Shown here: positions 36,923 through 46,257 of the stretch, piece after piece | Layout: every line of letters begins with the position of its first letter | Numbering within the stretch: position 1 is the stretch's first letter | DNA from: Defluviitoga tunisiensis | GTDB lineage: Bacteria; Thermotogota; Thermotogae; Petrotogales; Petrotogaceae | Length of the DNA: 64,000 nt | NCBI RefSeq assembly: GCF_000953715.1 | Contig: NZ_LN824141.1 | Span: 1,428,501-1,492,500 of the forward strand | Direction of reading: 5' to 3' | The notes under the pieces: model-generated | What the model saw: only the letters and a program-made list of their open reading frames with translations | Database searches by the model: none | Told to the model about the DNA's origin: nothing | Translations under genes and position numbers: made by a program

Positions 36923-37459
36923 TTTTAACCTCCGTTCTTATTTTTAGTACATTTTCTTAAGACATTAAGTTAGAGGAAGACGAAAAAAACAAAAATTTGG
37001 AACAAATTAAAAATTACTGAGAAAAAGTTTTTAGCTATAAATTTATGTACTAATATTGTTAAAGCCCATCCCCCTGAAAGACTACCAAATATTTAAGATA
37101 CGAAGTAATAATATTAAGAAATAAAATTAAAAAATTTAGAATAACTTTTTGTATAACTTTGTATTAGATAGTTAATAGATAGTAAGTTTATATAATCAAC
37201 TAATATTAATAAAAAAGAAAAATTATTTTGAAGAAATAAAAGTAAAGATACTACATTTCAGAATTAAAATATAGGTGAACAAATGAATTTTGCAATATAA
37301 AAAGATTATCTAAAAAATGAAGTACGCGTTTTAATCTAAATATATAGTTCGAAAAAAGTTTTAAAGAAAGTAAATAGAAAAATATGAAATATAATTTGAT
37401 CATTTTTAAAAATGAAAATTGCTGTTAAGTTAAAATTTAAAGTAAAATGCAATTTATTG

Positions 37460-37525
37460 TAAATAAATTATATGTAAATTAACTTTTTAAGTCAACCATT
37501 AATTTATCCAATCAACTAATATTAG
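37460..37525 (-). repeat. 66-bp promoter cassette, copy 2
   Basis: Identical to 4718-4783, including the promoter and the AATCAACTAA motif at 37510-37519. Located about 540 bases before the GH3 xylosidase start on the same strand. Confidence 0.85.
37467..37495 (-). promoter_or_regulatory. Sigma-A-type promoter facing the GH3 xylosidase operon
   Basis: -35 TTGACT (37490-37495), 17-base spacer, -10 TATAAT (37467-37472), minus strand. The leader to the GH3 start would be about 540 bases, which is long; a closer promoter may also exist. Confidence 0.75.
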
Positions 37526-37703
37526 ACCTAATTAATAACATTTATTTTCGATTAAGATGAATTTTCTTATTTTTTTAAAATTTTTGCAAACTTTTTAATA
37601 AATACATTTTCAGATTATAATTGTTTTTTGCTTTTAATTGCGTTTTATTGCTTTAAATCAATTCTAATTTGAAATATAACGAAGTAAGAAAAAAATTTCA
37701 TAG

Positions 37704-37712
37704 TGCTATAAT
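37704..37712 (+). promoter_or_regulatory. Extended -10 promoter of the hut operon
   Basis: TGCTATAAT, an extended -10 (TGN-TATAAT), 41 bases before the hutH start. No good -35 at 16-18 bases, which is acceptable for extended -10 promoters. Confidence 0.5.
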
Positions 37713-37753
37713 TCAAGTGATATTAGGAAACCGGCTCAATTGGAGGTATAAAA

Positions 37754-39280
37754 TTGAATAAAATTTATATTGATGGAGAGCATTTAAGTTTAGAAAATAT
37801 AGTAGATGTAGCGAGAAATTATTTTGAAGTGGATATTGACAATTCAGTATTGCCAAAAATAGAAAACTCGAGAAATCTTGTGGATAAATTTGTCGAAGAA
37901 GAAAGAGTGATTTATGGAATAACTACAGGTTTTGGAGACTTATGCAAAGTGGTAATTTCAAAAGATAAGTCTGAAACTTTACAAAAAAATTTAATAAGAA
38001 GCCATGCATGTGGAATAGGAAAGCCTTTAGATATAGAAATAGTAAGAGCAATAATGTTGCTCAGAGTTAATTCATTGGTAAAAGGCTACTCTGGAATAAG
38101 ACTCTCCACTTTGAATACCCTTGTTGAAATGATAAACAAGCAAGTTCATCCTGTAATTCCACAAAAAGGTTCTTTAGGTGCAAGTGGCGATCTGGCGCCT
38201 CTAGCTCATATGGCTTTGGTAATGATAGGTGAAGGAGAGGCTTTTTATAAAGGTCAAAGATTACCAGGAAACGAAGCGATGAAATTAGCAAACATTCCTA
38301 TTGTGAATTTAAAATCAAAAGAAGGGTTAGCTTTAATTAATGGAACACAAGTAATGACAGGAATTGGAGCGTTAGTGCTGTATGACAGTATTCAATTAAT
38401 GAAAATGGCAGATATAATTTCAGCGTTAACTTTTGAAGCCTTAAATGGTATTATTGATGCATTTGATGAAAAAGTTCAAAATCTCAGACCTCATAAAGGG
38501 CAGATTGACACTGCAATAAATCTAAGAAAAATAATAGAAGGCAGCAAAATGGTCTCTTCAGAAGGTGAAATAAGGGTTCAAGATGCATATTCGTTAAGAT
38601 GCATTCCTCAGGTACATGGTGCTTCAAAAGATGCTGTAAACTATGTTCGTAATGTATTAACTACTGAAATAAATTCTGTGACAGATAATCCTTTAATTTT
38701 TTACGATGAGGGAAAAACTATTTCCGCTGGGAATTTTCATGGGCAACCTGTGGCATTGGTTATGGATTTTTTATCTATTGCTTTATCAGAAATTGCTGAT
38801 ATCTCTGAAAGAAGAATTGAAAGATTGGTTAATCCTACCTTGAGTGGTTTACCTCCGTTTTTGATAGAAAATAGCGGGTTAAATTCTGGATTAATGCTAG
38901 TACAATATTCTGCAGCTTCTTTAGTATCTGAAAATAAAGTACTATCGCATCCTGCAAGCGTAGACTCTATTCCTTCCTCTGCAAATCAAGAAGACCATGT
39001 TTCAATGGGAACCATAGCTGCAAGAAAAGCTAAAGTAATTTTAAATAATGTACAAAAAGTTTTGGCTATGGAGATGCTTTGTGCATGTCAAGCTATAGAT
39101 TTAAGGGGAAATAAAGGGTTGGGAAAAGGGACACGCATAATTTATGATATAGTTAGAACACAAGTTCCGACAATAAAAGAAGACAAAGTTATGTATGAAG
39201 AAATTAACAAGTGTGAAAACTTATTAAAATTGGGGATTATTTTAGATGAGGTAGAAAAAAGAATAGGGAAGTTGTGTTAA
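37754..39280 (+). CDS. hutH: Histidine ammonia-lyase
   Basis: Deaminates L-histidine to urocanate, the first step of histidine degradation. 508 residues. The Ala-Ser-Gly triplet that cyclises to the MIO electrophile lies in SLGASGDLAPL at about residues 142-144, the canonical position. YGITTGFGDL (near 54) and the QDAYSLRCIPQVHG and NPLIFYDEG stretches are also family signatures. TTG start at 37754 follows GGAGGT. First of four hut genes with gaps of 2-28 bases. Confidence 0.95.
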   Translation: MNKIYIDGEHLSLENIVDVARNYFEVDIDNSVLPKIENSRNLVDKFVEEERVIYGITTGFGDLCKVVISKDKSETLQKNLIRSHACGIGKPLDIEIVRAIMLLRVNSLVKGYSGIRLSTLNTLVEMINKQVHPVIPQKGSLGASGDLAPLAHMALVMIGEGEAFYKGQRLPGNEAMKLANIPIVNLKSKEGLALINGTQVMTGIGALVLYDSIQLMKMADIISALTFEALNGIIDAFDEKVQNLRPHKGQIDTAINLRKIIEGSKMVSSEGEIRVQDAYSLRCIPQVHGASKDAVNYVRNVLTTEINSVTDNPLIFYDEGKTISAGNFHGQPVALVMDFLSIALSEIADISERRIERLVNPTLSGLPPFLIENSGLNSGLMLVQYSAASLVSENKVLSHPASVDSIPSSANQEDHVSMGTIAARKAKVILNNVQKVLAMEMLCACQAIDLRGNKGLGKGTRIIYDIVRTQVPTIKEDKVMYEEINKCENLLKLGIILDEVEKRIGKLC

Positions 39281-39308
39281 CGAAGTTTAAAAGAAAGGTG
39301 GGACAGAT

Positions 39309-41342
39309 ATGGTAAATAATTTTGAAATATCTAATGCGATGATTATTAAGTTAGAAAATGAATTACCTCCAATGCCAAAATTTGTAGAAGGAATTAGACG
39401 TGCACCTAAAAGACCTTTAAATTTATCAAAAAATGAGATAGAGCTTGCACTTTCAAATGCGTTAAGATACATACCTGAAAGTTTGCATGAAAAACTAGCT
39501 CCAGAATTTTTAGAAGAACTCTTTAATAGAGGTCGAATTTATGGGTACAGGTATCGGCCTGAAGGAAACATAAAAGCAAAACCTATAGAAGAATATCAAG
39601 GAAAATGTATAGAAGGAAAAGCCTTTCAAGTTATGATTGATAATAACTTGGATTTTGATGTTGCGTTATACCCGTATGAATTAGTAACTTATGGAGAAAC
39701 TGGGCAAGTTTGTCAAAACTGGATGCAATATAGATTGATAAAAAAGTATTTAGAAGTTTTAACTGAAGAGCAAACATTGGTTGTAATGTCAGGGCATCCA
39801 TTGGGACTTTTCAGATCTTCAAAAAATAGTCCCAGAGTGGTAATTACAAATGCTCTCATGGTGGGTATGTATGATGATCAAGAGCATTGGATTAAAGCTC
39901 AAGCTTTGGGTGTAGCAAATTATGGACAAATGACTGCTGGTGGATGGATGTATATTGGATCACAAGGTATCGTACATGGAACTTACAATACCTTGTTGAA
40001 TGCAGGAAGATTAAAATTAGGAATTCCACAAGACGGAGATTTACAAGGACATTTATTTGTTAGTTCTGGATTAGGAGGAATGAGTGCGGCTCAAGCCAAG
40101 GCAATTGAGATAGCAAATGGAGTTGGAATTATTGCAGAAGTTGATCTTTCTAGAATAAAAACAAGACTAGAACAAGGTTGGCTAAAAACTTACAGTGATG
40201 ATTTAGATGAAATTTTTAAGATCGCTAACGATTATCTACAAAGAAAAGAAACAATTTCAATAGGATATTATGGAAATATCGTTGATTTACTAGAATACAT
40301 AGTTGCTCACAATATAAAAGTAGATTTATTGTCTGATCAAACCTCTTGTCATGCTGTTTATGAAGGTGGTTATTGCCCTCAAGGCTTAACTCATGAAGAA
40401 AAGAACATACTTTTAGAAACGGATAAAGAAAAGTTTGTAGAAAAGGTGAATAAATCTTTAAGAAGACATTTTGAACTTATTAAGATCCTAGTAGAAAGAG
40501 GTACATATTTTTTTGATTATGGTAATAGTTTTATGAAAGCAGTGTTTGATGCGGGAGTTAAAGAAATTGCCAAGAATGGTAGAGACGAAAGTGAAGGATT
40601 TATTTTTCCGTCTTATGTTGAAGATATTATAGGGCCATTACTTTTTGACTATGGATATGGACCTTTTAGATGGGTATGTTTAAGTGGAAAAAGAGAGGAT
40701 CTATTAAAAACAGATAAAGCTGCGATGGAATGTATAGATCCTAACAGAAGAGGTCAAGATAGAGATAATTATATATGGATTAAAAATGCAGATAAGCATA
40801 ATTTAGTTGTAGGAACTCAAGCAAGAATCCTTTACCAAGACGCATTAGGTAGAGTGAAAATTGCGCTCAAATTCAATGATATGGTGAGAAATGGAGAAGT
40901 TGGACCTATAATGTTGGGTAGAGACCATCACGACGCAGGAGGTGCTGATTCTCCTTTTAGAGAAACTGCAAATATAAAAGATGGAAGTAACATTATGGCT
41001 GACATGGCAACACAATGTTTTGCTGGAAATGCTGCACGAGGCATGAGTTTGGTTACACTTCATAATGGTGGTGGTGTTGGAATAGGTAAAGCAATAAATG
41101 GAGGATTTGGATTAGTATTAGATGGAAGCGAAAGAATAGATGAGATTATAAAAAGTGCAATACCCTGGGACGTTATGATAGGGGTTGCAAGAAGATCGTG
41201 GGCTAGGAACGAGCCGTCTATAGAAACATGCATAGAATACAATAAAGAGTATAAGCATTCAGATCATATTACCCTTCCATATATAGCAAATCAAGATATG
41301 GTTAAAAATTTAGTAGAAGAGTATTATAAAAAGTTTAATTAA
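39309..41342 (+). CDS. hutU: Urocanate hydratase (long form)
   Basis: Hydrates urocanate to imidazolonepropionate using tightly bound NAD. 677 residues, clearly longer than the roughly 550-residue Bacillus and Pseudomonas enzymes. Family motifs include GQVCQNWMQYRLIKKYLE, VVMSGHPLGLF, NYGQMTAGGWMYIGSQGIVHGTYNT, and GPFRWVCLSG, with a C-terminal GGGVGIGKAINGGFG. The extra length is spread over the N-terminus and internal insertions, not an obvious added domain. ATG at 39309 follows AAAGGTGGG. Confidence 0.93.
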   Translation: MVNNFEISNAMIIKLENELPPMPKFVEGIRRAPKRPLNLSKNEIELALSNALRYIPESLHEKLAPEFLEELFNRGRIYGYRYRPEGNIKAKPIEEYQGKCIEGKAFQVMIDNNLDFDVALYPYELVTYGETGQVCQNWMQYRLIKKYLEVLTEEQTLVVMSGHPLGLFRSSKNSPRVVITNALMVGMYDDQEHWIKAQALGVANYGQMTAGGWMYIGSQGIVHGTYNTLLNAGRLKLGIPQDGDLQGHLFVSSGLGGMSAAQAKAIEIANGVGIIAEVDLSRIKTRLEQGWLKTYSDDLDEIFKIANDYLQRKETISIGYYGNIVDLLEYIVAHNIKVDLLSDQTSCHAVYEGGYCPQGLTHEEKNILLETDKEKFVEKVNKSLRRHFELIKILVERGTYFFDYGNSFMKAVFDAGVKEIAKNGRDESEGFIFPSYVEDIIGPLLFDYGYGPFRWVCLSGKREDLLKTDKAAMECIDPNRRGQDRDNYIWIKNADKHNLVVGTQARILYQDALGRVKIALKFNDMVRNGEVGPIMLGRDHHDAGGADSPFRETANIKDGSNIMADMATQCFAGNAARGMSLVTLHNGGGVGIGKAINGGFGLVLDGSERIDEIIKSAIPWDVMIGVARRSWARNEPSIETCIEYNKEYKHSDHITLPYIANQDMVKNLVEEYYKKFN

Positions 41343-41370
41343 ACAAGCTACAAAGGAGAGAAAATAGTAG

Positions 41371-42270
41371 ATGAATAAAATAATTGAATGTATACCAAAT
41401 TTCAGTGAAGGCCGAGATAAAGAAAAGCTAGAGAAAATTCTCGATGAAATTAGAAAACAAGAAGGAGTAAAACTATTAGATTATTCAATGGACAAAGATC
41501 ATAATAGAAGTGTCGTAACTTTTGTTGGAGATCTAGAAAGTGTTATTGAAGCAGCGTTTAATAGTTGTAAAAAGGCGACAGAGCTAATAGATTTAAGAAA
41601 TCACAAAGGTGAACACCCAAGAATGGGGGCGACAGACGTAATTCCGTTAGTACCAATAAAAAACGTTACAATGCAAGAATGCATAGAGTATTCACAAAAA
41701 CTAGCAAAAAGAATTGGAGAAGAATTAAATATCCCGGTATTTTTATATGAAAAATCAGCAAATTCTCCGCAAAGAGAAGATCTTTCAAACATTAGAAAGG
41801 GTGAGTTTGAAGGAATGTTTGAAAAATTAAAACAAGAAGAGTGGAAGCCAGATTTCGGCCCTCAGATTCCGCACGAGACTGCTGGAGTTACAGCAGTGGG
41901 TGCTCGAATGCCTTTAATAGCTTTTAATGTTAACCTTGGAACTAATGATATTGAAATTGCAAAAAAGATAGCAAAAGCTGTTAGAGGTAAAAGTGGTGGA
42001 TTTAAATATTGCAAAGCACTAAGTTTTGAATTGAAAGAAAGAAATATAGTTCAAGTTTCTATGAACATGGTTGATTATACAAAAACTCCTTTGTACAGAG
42101 TTTTTCAAGTTATAGAAAACGAGGCTAATAGGTATGGAGTTAATGTAATAGGAAGTGAAATCGTGGGATTGGTTCCAATGAATGCACTAGCTGACGTAGC
42201 GGAATATTTTCTCAAGATTGAAAATTTCAGCTATGATCAGATATTAGAAAATAGGATATATGGTGATTAA
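41371..42270 (+). CDS. ftcD: Glutamate formimidoyltransferase
   Basis: Transfers the formimino group from formiminoglutamate to tetrahydrofolate. 299 residues, a single transferase part (N- and C-subdomains) without the cyclodeaminase. IIECIPNFSEGRD at the start, DHNRSVVTFVG near 50, HPRMGATDVIPLVP around 90, and GPQIPHETAGVTAVGAR near 160 are family motifs. Its presence shows the folate route rather than direct hydrolysis to formamide. The cyclodeaminase partner is not in the window. Confidence 0.92.
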   Translation: MNKIIECIPNFSEGRDKEKLEKILDEIRKQEGVKLLDYSMDKDHNRSVVTFVGDLESVIEAAFNSCKKATELIDLRNHKGEHPRMGATDVIPLVPIKNVTMQECIEYSQKLAKRIGEELNIPVFLYEKSANSPQREDLSNIRKGEFEGMFEKLKQEEWKPDFGPQIPHETAGVTAVGARMPLIAFNVNLGTNDIEIAKKIAKAVRGKSGGFKYCKALSFELKERNIVQVSMNMVDYTKTPLYRVFQVIENEANRYGVNVIGSEIVGLVPMNALADVAEYFLKIENFSYDQILENRIYGD

Positions 42271-42272
42271 AA

Positions 42273-43547
42273 ATGCAGTATAAAAAAGCGACGATAGTAA
42301 TAGAAAATATTTCAAATTTAGTAACTTTAAAAGGTCCTAATAGAGCAAGGAGAAGCGATGAAATGTCAGAGGTTGGATTGATTAAGGATGGGATCGTTGC
42401 TGTCGAAGATGACAAAATCATTTTTGTGGGTCAAGATCATTTACCTCAAAATATTAGAATAACCTCAGAGACAATAACTATTGATGCCTCTAATAAATTG
42501 GTAACGCCAGGTCTAATAGACTCTCATACTCATTTAGTGTACGGAGGATCCCGGGAGCATGAAATTTATAATAAACTTAAAGGAACAAAATACTTAGACA
42601 TTATGCAAGCAGGTGGAGGAATTTATTATACAGTTGAAATGACCAAAAAAGCCTCGTTTAAAGAGTTGTATAAAAAGGCTGAAAGAAGTTTAAATAGAAT
42701 GATGGAATTTGGCGTTACCACTGTTGAAGCAAAAAGTGGATATGGTTTAGATGATTTTGAAACGGAATTAAAACAATTAAAGGTAATTAAAGAGTTGAAT
42801 GATAATCATCCGGTAGATATTGTGGCTACATTTTTAGCCGCTCATGCCATTCCTGAAAGGTACAAAAATAATAGTGACACTTTTGTTGAAATTATTATAA
42901 CTGAAATGATTCCATATGTATCTGAAAAGGGATTAGCTAAATTTTGTGATGTTTTCTGTGAAGAGGGTGTATTTTCTGTTGAGCAAAGTAGGAAGATTCT
43001 TACAGCTGCAAAAGACTGGGGTCTAATACCAAAGATTCATGTTGATGAATTAGAACCTTTGGGTGGAGCAGAGCTAGCTGCAGAGATTGGCTGTATATCT
43101 GCAGACCATCTAGTTGGAGCTAGCGAAAAAGGTTTAAAAATGATGGCTGAAAAGGGAGTTATTGCAACATTGCTGCCAACGACAACATTTTTCCTACAGA
43201 GTGAGAAGTATGCAGATGCAAGAAAGATGATCGAGTATGGTATCCCGGTAGCTCTTTCTACGGATTACAATCCTGGAAGTTCTCCAACGGAAAATTTACA
43301 ATTAGTTATGAGTTTTGGTGTCATCAAATTAAAGATGTCACCTCAAGAAATTATTTCATCTGTCACGATAAATGCGGCAGCAAGTTTAGGATTGGAAAAT
43401 AAGATAGGAAGTTTAGAAGAAGGGAAAAATGCAGATATAGTTATATTTGATGTACCCAATCTAGAATATTTAATTTATCATTTTGGAGTTAATCATACAG
43501 ATACCGTAATAAAAAATGGTGTTGTAGTATATTCAAACAATCAATAA
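42273..43547 (+). CDS. hutI: Imidazolonepropionase
   Basis: Metal-dependent amidohydrolase opening the imidazolone ring. 424 residues. Metal ligands: His pair in DSHTHLVYGGSR near 87-89, His in AAHAIPERYK, KIHVDELEPLGGAELAAEIG near 250, and the Asp of ALSTDYNPGSSPT near 326. The gene starts two bases after ftcD with only a weak GGTGA site, implying coupled translation. It ends 11 bases from a convergent gene, with no separate terminator visible. Confidence 0.94.
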   Translation: MQYKKATIVIENISNLVTLKGPNRARRSDEMSEVGLIKDGIVAVEDDKIIFVGQDHLPQNIRITSETITIDASNKLVTPGLIDSHTHLVYGGSREHEIYNKLKGTKYLDIMQAGGGIYYTVEMTKKASFKELYKKAERSLNRMMEFGVTTVEAKSGYGLDDFETELKQLKVIKELNDNHPVDIVATFLAAHAIPERYKNNSDTFVEIIITEMIPYVSEKGLAKFCDVFCEEGVFSVEQSRKILTAAKDWGLIPKIHVDELEPLGGAELAAEIGCISADHLVGASEKGLKMMAEKGVIATLLPTTTFFLQSEKYADARKMIEYGIPVALSTDYNPGSSPTENLQLVMSFGVIKLKMSPQEIISSVTINAAASLGLENKIGSLEEGKNADIVIFDVPNLEYLIYHFGVNHTDTVIKNGVVVYSNNQ

Positions 43548-43558
43548 TCACTAATTTT

Positions 43559-44557
43559 TTAAGAATTGTAAATAGAAATCAATCTTTCTATGAGATTTTC
43601 ATCAAAGGCATATATTCCATTTTCTAATTCGTAAGCTTGATTAAATTTTAAAATGAATTCCAAGGGTTTCCCAACGCATCTTTTTAACTCTTCGATGCCA
43701 AAATCTCTTTCAATTGTTTTAGCCATTTTGTATCCTAAAGGATGAATAATTTGATTTTGCATAATAAATTCATAGAGATTTATAGAATCATCTTCATTTA
43801 TTATTTTTCTTTGCATTTTATCATTGAAATCACTTATATATTTTGCTGTATTTTCTAGTATCTCTGTAATCAAACCTTTGTCAGTCCAACCGAACTCTTC
43901 ATAAATAGCCCATAAACTTTCGAAGCTACACATATCAGCTATTCCTTCATTCTCTAATGCCCATAAAGTAAGTGTCACATCATTGAAAGCGTTTTTAGAG
44001 TATTCTGAAAGGTTTAGATAGTCTTTTAAATAATGATGCATTTCATGAGCAAGTAAAGCAGTAAGTTGAACTTCATTTAATTTTTTTGCAAATGGTAAGT
44101 CTAAAAGAACTATATTTTCTTCTACACAAGCGTTGTACATGAATATATAGTAATAAAAATTTAATTCAATATTACCTTCAATTTTTGGCAAATATCTAAG
44201 AGCCCTGTTGATATATGTTTTTTTGTCAATGAAATGCATTATTTCTTCTGTATAATTTAGTAGTTTGTCTACATTGCTAATAGCCCAGATTACTGGTTCG
44301 ATTATATTTTTTCTCAAAGTATCTTTCTCAACACAACCTTCTGAATTTAAATTTAGAATATATGCTTCATAGAAAAGATCAATCCATTCTTCTTTTTTCG
44401 TAAGGCCAATGTTTTGTCCAAATAAGTTTAATAATTTTTCATAGGATTTTGTATCAAAAAGCCATTTAATATCTGCTTTCTTAAGTATAGTATTTGATTG
44501 AAATACTTTAATAAAATCATTAATTCCTTCTATGTTGTGTTTTAGGATTATGTTCAC
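43559..44557 (-). CDS. Putative zinc protease (HEMHH), function unknown
   Basis: 332 residues, no signal peptide or membrane helix. A zinc-protease HExxH is present as LAHEMHHYLKD near residues 168-177, with a candidate third ligand Glu in ALENEGIADM about 30 residues later, an arrangement of gluzincin type. It resembles the DUF2268/DUF5700 class of uncharacterised putative Zn proteases; the exact family is not certain. GTG start at 44557 follows AGGAGGAG. It faces the hut operon convergently and is probably monocistronic. Confidence 0.7.
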   Translation of the reverse strand: MNIILKHNIEGINDFIKVFQSNTILKKADIKWLFDTKSYEKLLNLFGQNIGLTKKEEWIDLFYEAYILNLNSEGCVEKDTLRKNIIEPVIWAISNVDKLLNYTEEIMHFIDKKTYINRALRYLPKIEGNIELNFYYYIFMYNACVEENIVLLDLPFAKKLNEVQLTALLAHEMHHYLKDYLNLSEYSKNAFNDVTLTLWALENEGIADMCSFESLWAIYEEFGWTDKGLITEILENTAKYISDFNDKMQRKIINEDDSINLYEFIMQNQIIHPLGYKMAKTIERDFGIEELKRCVGKPLEFILKFNQAYELENGIYAFDENLIERLISIYNS

Positions 44558-45068
44558 TAATACTCCTCCTCTAGGATTTTTATTTAGAACATCATATTTA
44601 CTTGTTTTATCAGCGCTAAAATCATAGTTTTTAGTAAAATATTGATTTTAATTATACCATAGAAAAGAAAGAAATATTAGTTTTTTTATAATAAAAGTTT
44701 CATAGAACTTGCTTTTAGTTACCTTGTCTTATTATTTTATTAACTTTAGCATTAATAAATTATGCAATTGTAAGTTATTATTAATGAACATATAAGTTAA
44801 AACTAGTAATATTAGCTTAGCAAATTAGTGATTTGCTGTAAACTAAAAAAGATAATAAAAAGCTTAATGTAAAAATTATTTTGTATATATGTTATAATAT
44901 TTAAAATTATCAAAAATAAATGGTGCAAAATATTTTATAACTCTAAAATAATTAACTATTTTGTTATCATTAAATTTTGTGTTAATAGGTTTTTGGGGTT
45001 TTTAATCCATATTATTAACAGAGTATTTATAATGTGGATTAAATATTATAAGGGAGGTGTTTCAAAGT
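44558..45068. promoter_or_regulatory. Divergent control region of the protease and DUF3798-type transporter
   Basis: About 500 AT-rich bases. Near the transporter side lies a strong inverted repeat (45001-45043). A TATAAT at 44893-44898 is a possible plus-strand -10 but lacks a clear -35. No coding or RNA gene recognised. Confidence 0.4.
45001..45043 (+). promoter_or_regulatory. 15-bp inverted repeat in the leader of the DUF3798-type transporter operon
   Basis: Arms TTTAATCCATATTAT (45001-45015) and ATAATGTGGATTAAA (45029-45043) pair fully with one G-T, around a 13-base loop. The repeat ends eight bases before the GGGAGG ribosome site. It could be a repressor operator or an mRNA structure controlling the binding protein. 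Confidence 0.5.
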
Positions 45069-46187
45069 ATGAAGAAAGTCTTAGTTTTGTTAATGTTGTC
45101 TGCTTTATTTGTTTCGCTAGCATATGCTTCTTTAGGATTTAAAATTGGAATTGTAACGGGTACAGTGTCTCAAGGTGAAGATGAATACCGAGGAGCAGAA
45201 AATGTAATAAAGAAGTATGGTTCTGATATAGTACATGTTATTTATCCAGACAACTTTATGCAGGAACAAGAAACTACTATTGCTAGGATAGTTGAGCTAG
45301 CCTATGATTCTTCAGTTAAAGCTATAGTAGTTTGTCAAGCAGTTCCAGGTACAGTTGCTGCAATTAGAAAAGTAAAAGAATTTAGGCCCGACATAGTTTT
45401 TATAGCAGGTACTCCTCATGAAGATCCTCCAATTGTAGAAAGAACAGCGGATGTTTCTTTTAATACTGATGATGAAAGAAGAGGAATAACAATAATAGAT
45501 CTAGCTTATAAAATGGGAGCTAAAACGTTTATACATTATTCATTCCCAAGGCATTTAAGTATGGAGTTGATAGCGCGTAGAAAGGATTTAATGGAAAAGA
45601 GATGTAAAGAACTTGGAATACAATTTGTTTCAGTTTCTGCACCAGATCCAATGGGAGAGCAAGGAATAACAGGTTCTCAACAATTTATCTTGGAGGATGT
45701 TCCAAGGCAGCTTGCTAAATATGGAAAAAACACAGCTTTCTTCTCAACAAATTGTGCAATGCAGGAGCCATTAATTACAGCTATTCTAAAGCACGGAGGT
45801 TTATTTCCAGAACAATGTTGCCCATCGCCAACTCATGGTTATCCTGGTGCGTTAGGTATAGCCATTCCAGAAGATAAAAAAGGAGACTTCAACTATATAT
45901 TAAAGGCAATAAATGAAAAAATAGTTGAAGGAGGTGGAGCAGGTAGATTCGCTACTTGGCCTGTACCTACTAATATGCTTTTTGTTGAAGCAGGAGTAGA
46001 AATTGCCATAAAACTAGTAAATGGAGAAATTAAATCTTCTGATATGAATGCAATAAAGGCTATATTCGACGAAGTTGCTTCCCAGAAAGTTAAGGGCGTT
46101 GGAACAACATTTAACAGATTTTCAGATAAGGGAAACTTTTATTTAGTTATTGCAGATTCAGTTATATTTGGGGTTACTGAGTTTTAA
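45069..46187 (+). CDS. DUF3798-like periplasmic binding protein
   Basis: 372 residues with a signal peptide (MKKVLVLLML, cleavage near SLAYA). The body looks like a type I periplasmic-binding fold: FKIGIVTGTVSQGEDEYRGAE at the start and alternating strand/helix segments such as KAIVVCQAVPGTV and IVFIAGTPHEDPP. Two adjacent Cys in FPEQCCPSP. I recognise it as DUF3798-like, a family without an assigned ligand. ATG at 45069 follows GGGAGGTG; the GTG at 45057 is part of that site. First gene of a four-gene ABC importer. Confidence 0.78.
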   Translation: MKKVLVLLMLSALFVSLAYASLGFKIGIVTGTVSQGEDEYRGAENVIKKYGSDIVHVIYPDNFMQEQETTIARIVELAYDSSVKAIVVCQAVPGTVAAIRKVKEFRPDIVFIAGTPHEDPPIVERTADVSFNTDDERRGITIIDLAYKMGAKTFIHYSFPRHLSMELIARRKDLMEKRCKELGIQFVSVSAPDPMGEQGITGSQQFILEDVPRQLAKYGKNTAFFSTNCAMQEPLITAILKHGGLFPEQCCPSPTHGYPGALGIAIPEDKKGDFNYILKAINEKIVEGGGAGRFATWPVPTNMLFVEAGVEIAIKLVNGEIKSSDMNAIKAIFDEVASQKVKGVGTTFNRFSDKGNFYLVIADSVIFGVTEF

Positions 46188-46208
46188 TTAACTACTAGTA
46201 TGATTTAT

Positions 46209-46241
46209 AAAAGGATGTCGGCTGTTTGCCGACATCCTTTT
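46209..46241 (+). terminator. Intercistronic hairpin after the DUF3798-like gene
   Basis: 14-bp perfect stem (AAAAGGATGTCGGC/GCCGACATCCTTTT), 5-base loop, ending in TTTTGG, 21 bases beyond the stop. The closest to a true intrinsic terminator among the intra-operon hairpins here. Probably partial, giving excess binding protein. Confidence 0.7.
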
Positions 46242-46257
46242 GGTAGGAGGAATCATT

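Larger units (their letters stand above)
36923..37753. other. Long divergent intergenic region between the xylan locus and hut operon
   Basis: About 830 non-coding, very AT-rich bases. It holds the duplicated promoter cassette at 37460-37525 (minus strand), an AATCAACTAA motif at 37194-37203 with a possible weak minus-strand promoter beside it, and the hutH promoter at 37704-37712. One GC-richer patch near 37069-37085 has no clear identity. No open frame, RNA gene or known riboswitch was recognised. Confidence 0.6.

Noticed and set aside
37069-37085. GC-richer patch CCATCCCCCTGAAAGAC in an AT-rich gap, possible CRISPR repeat or gene end
   Set aside because: Occurs once, has no spacer-like periodicity, and the frame around it is only about ten codons long.
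39309-41342. Fusion of hutU with an extra domain because of its 677-residue length
   Set aside because: Urocanate hydratase motifs are spread from end to end and no separate domain could be delimited; more likely a long family variant.
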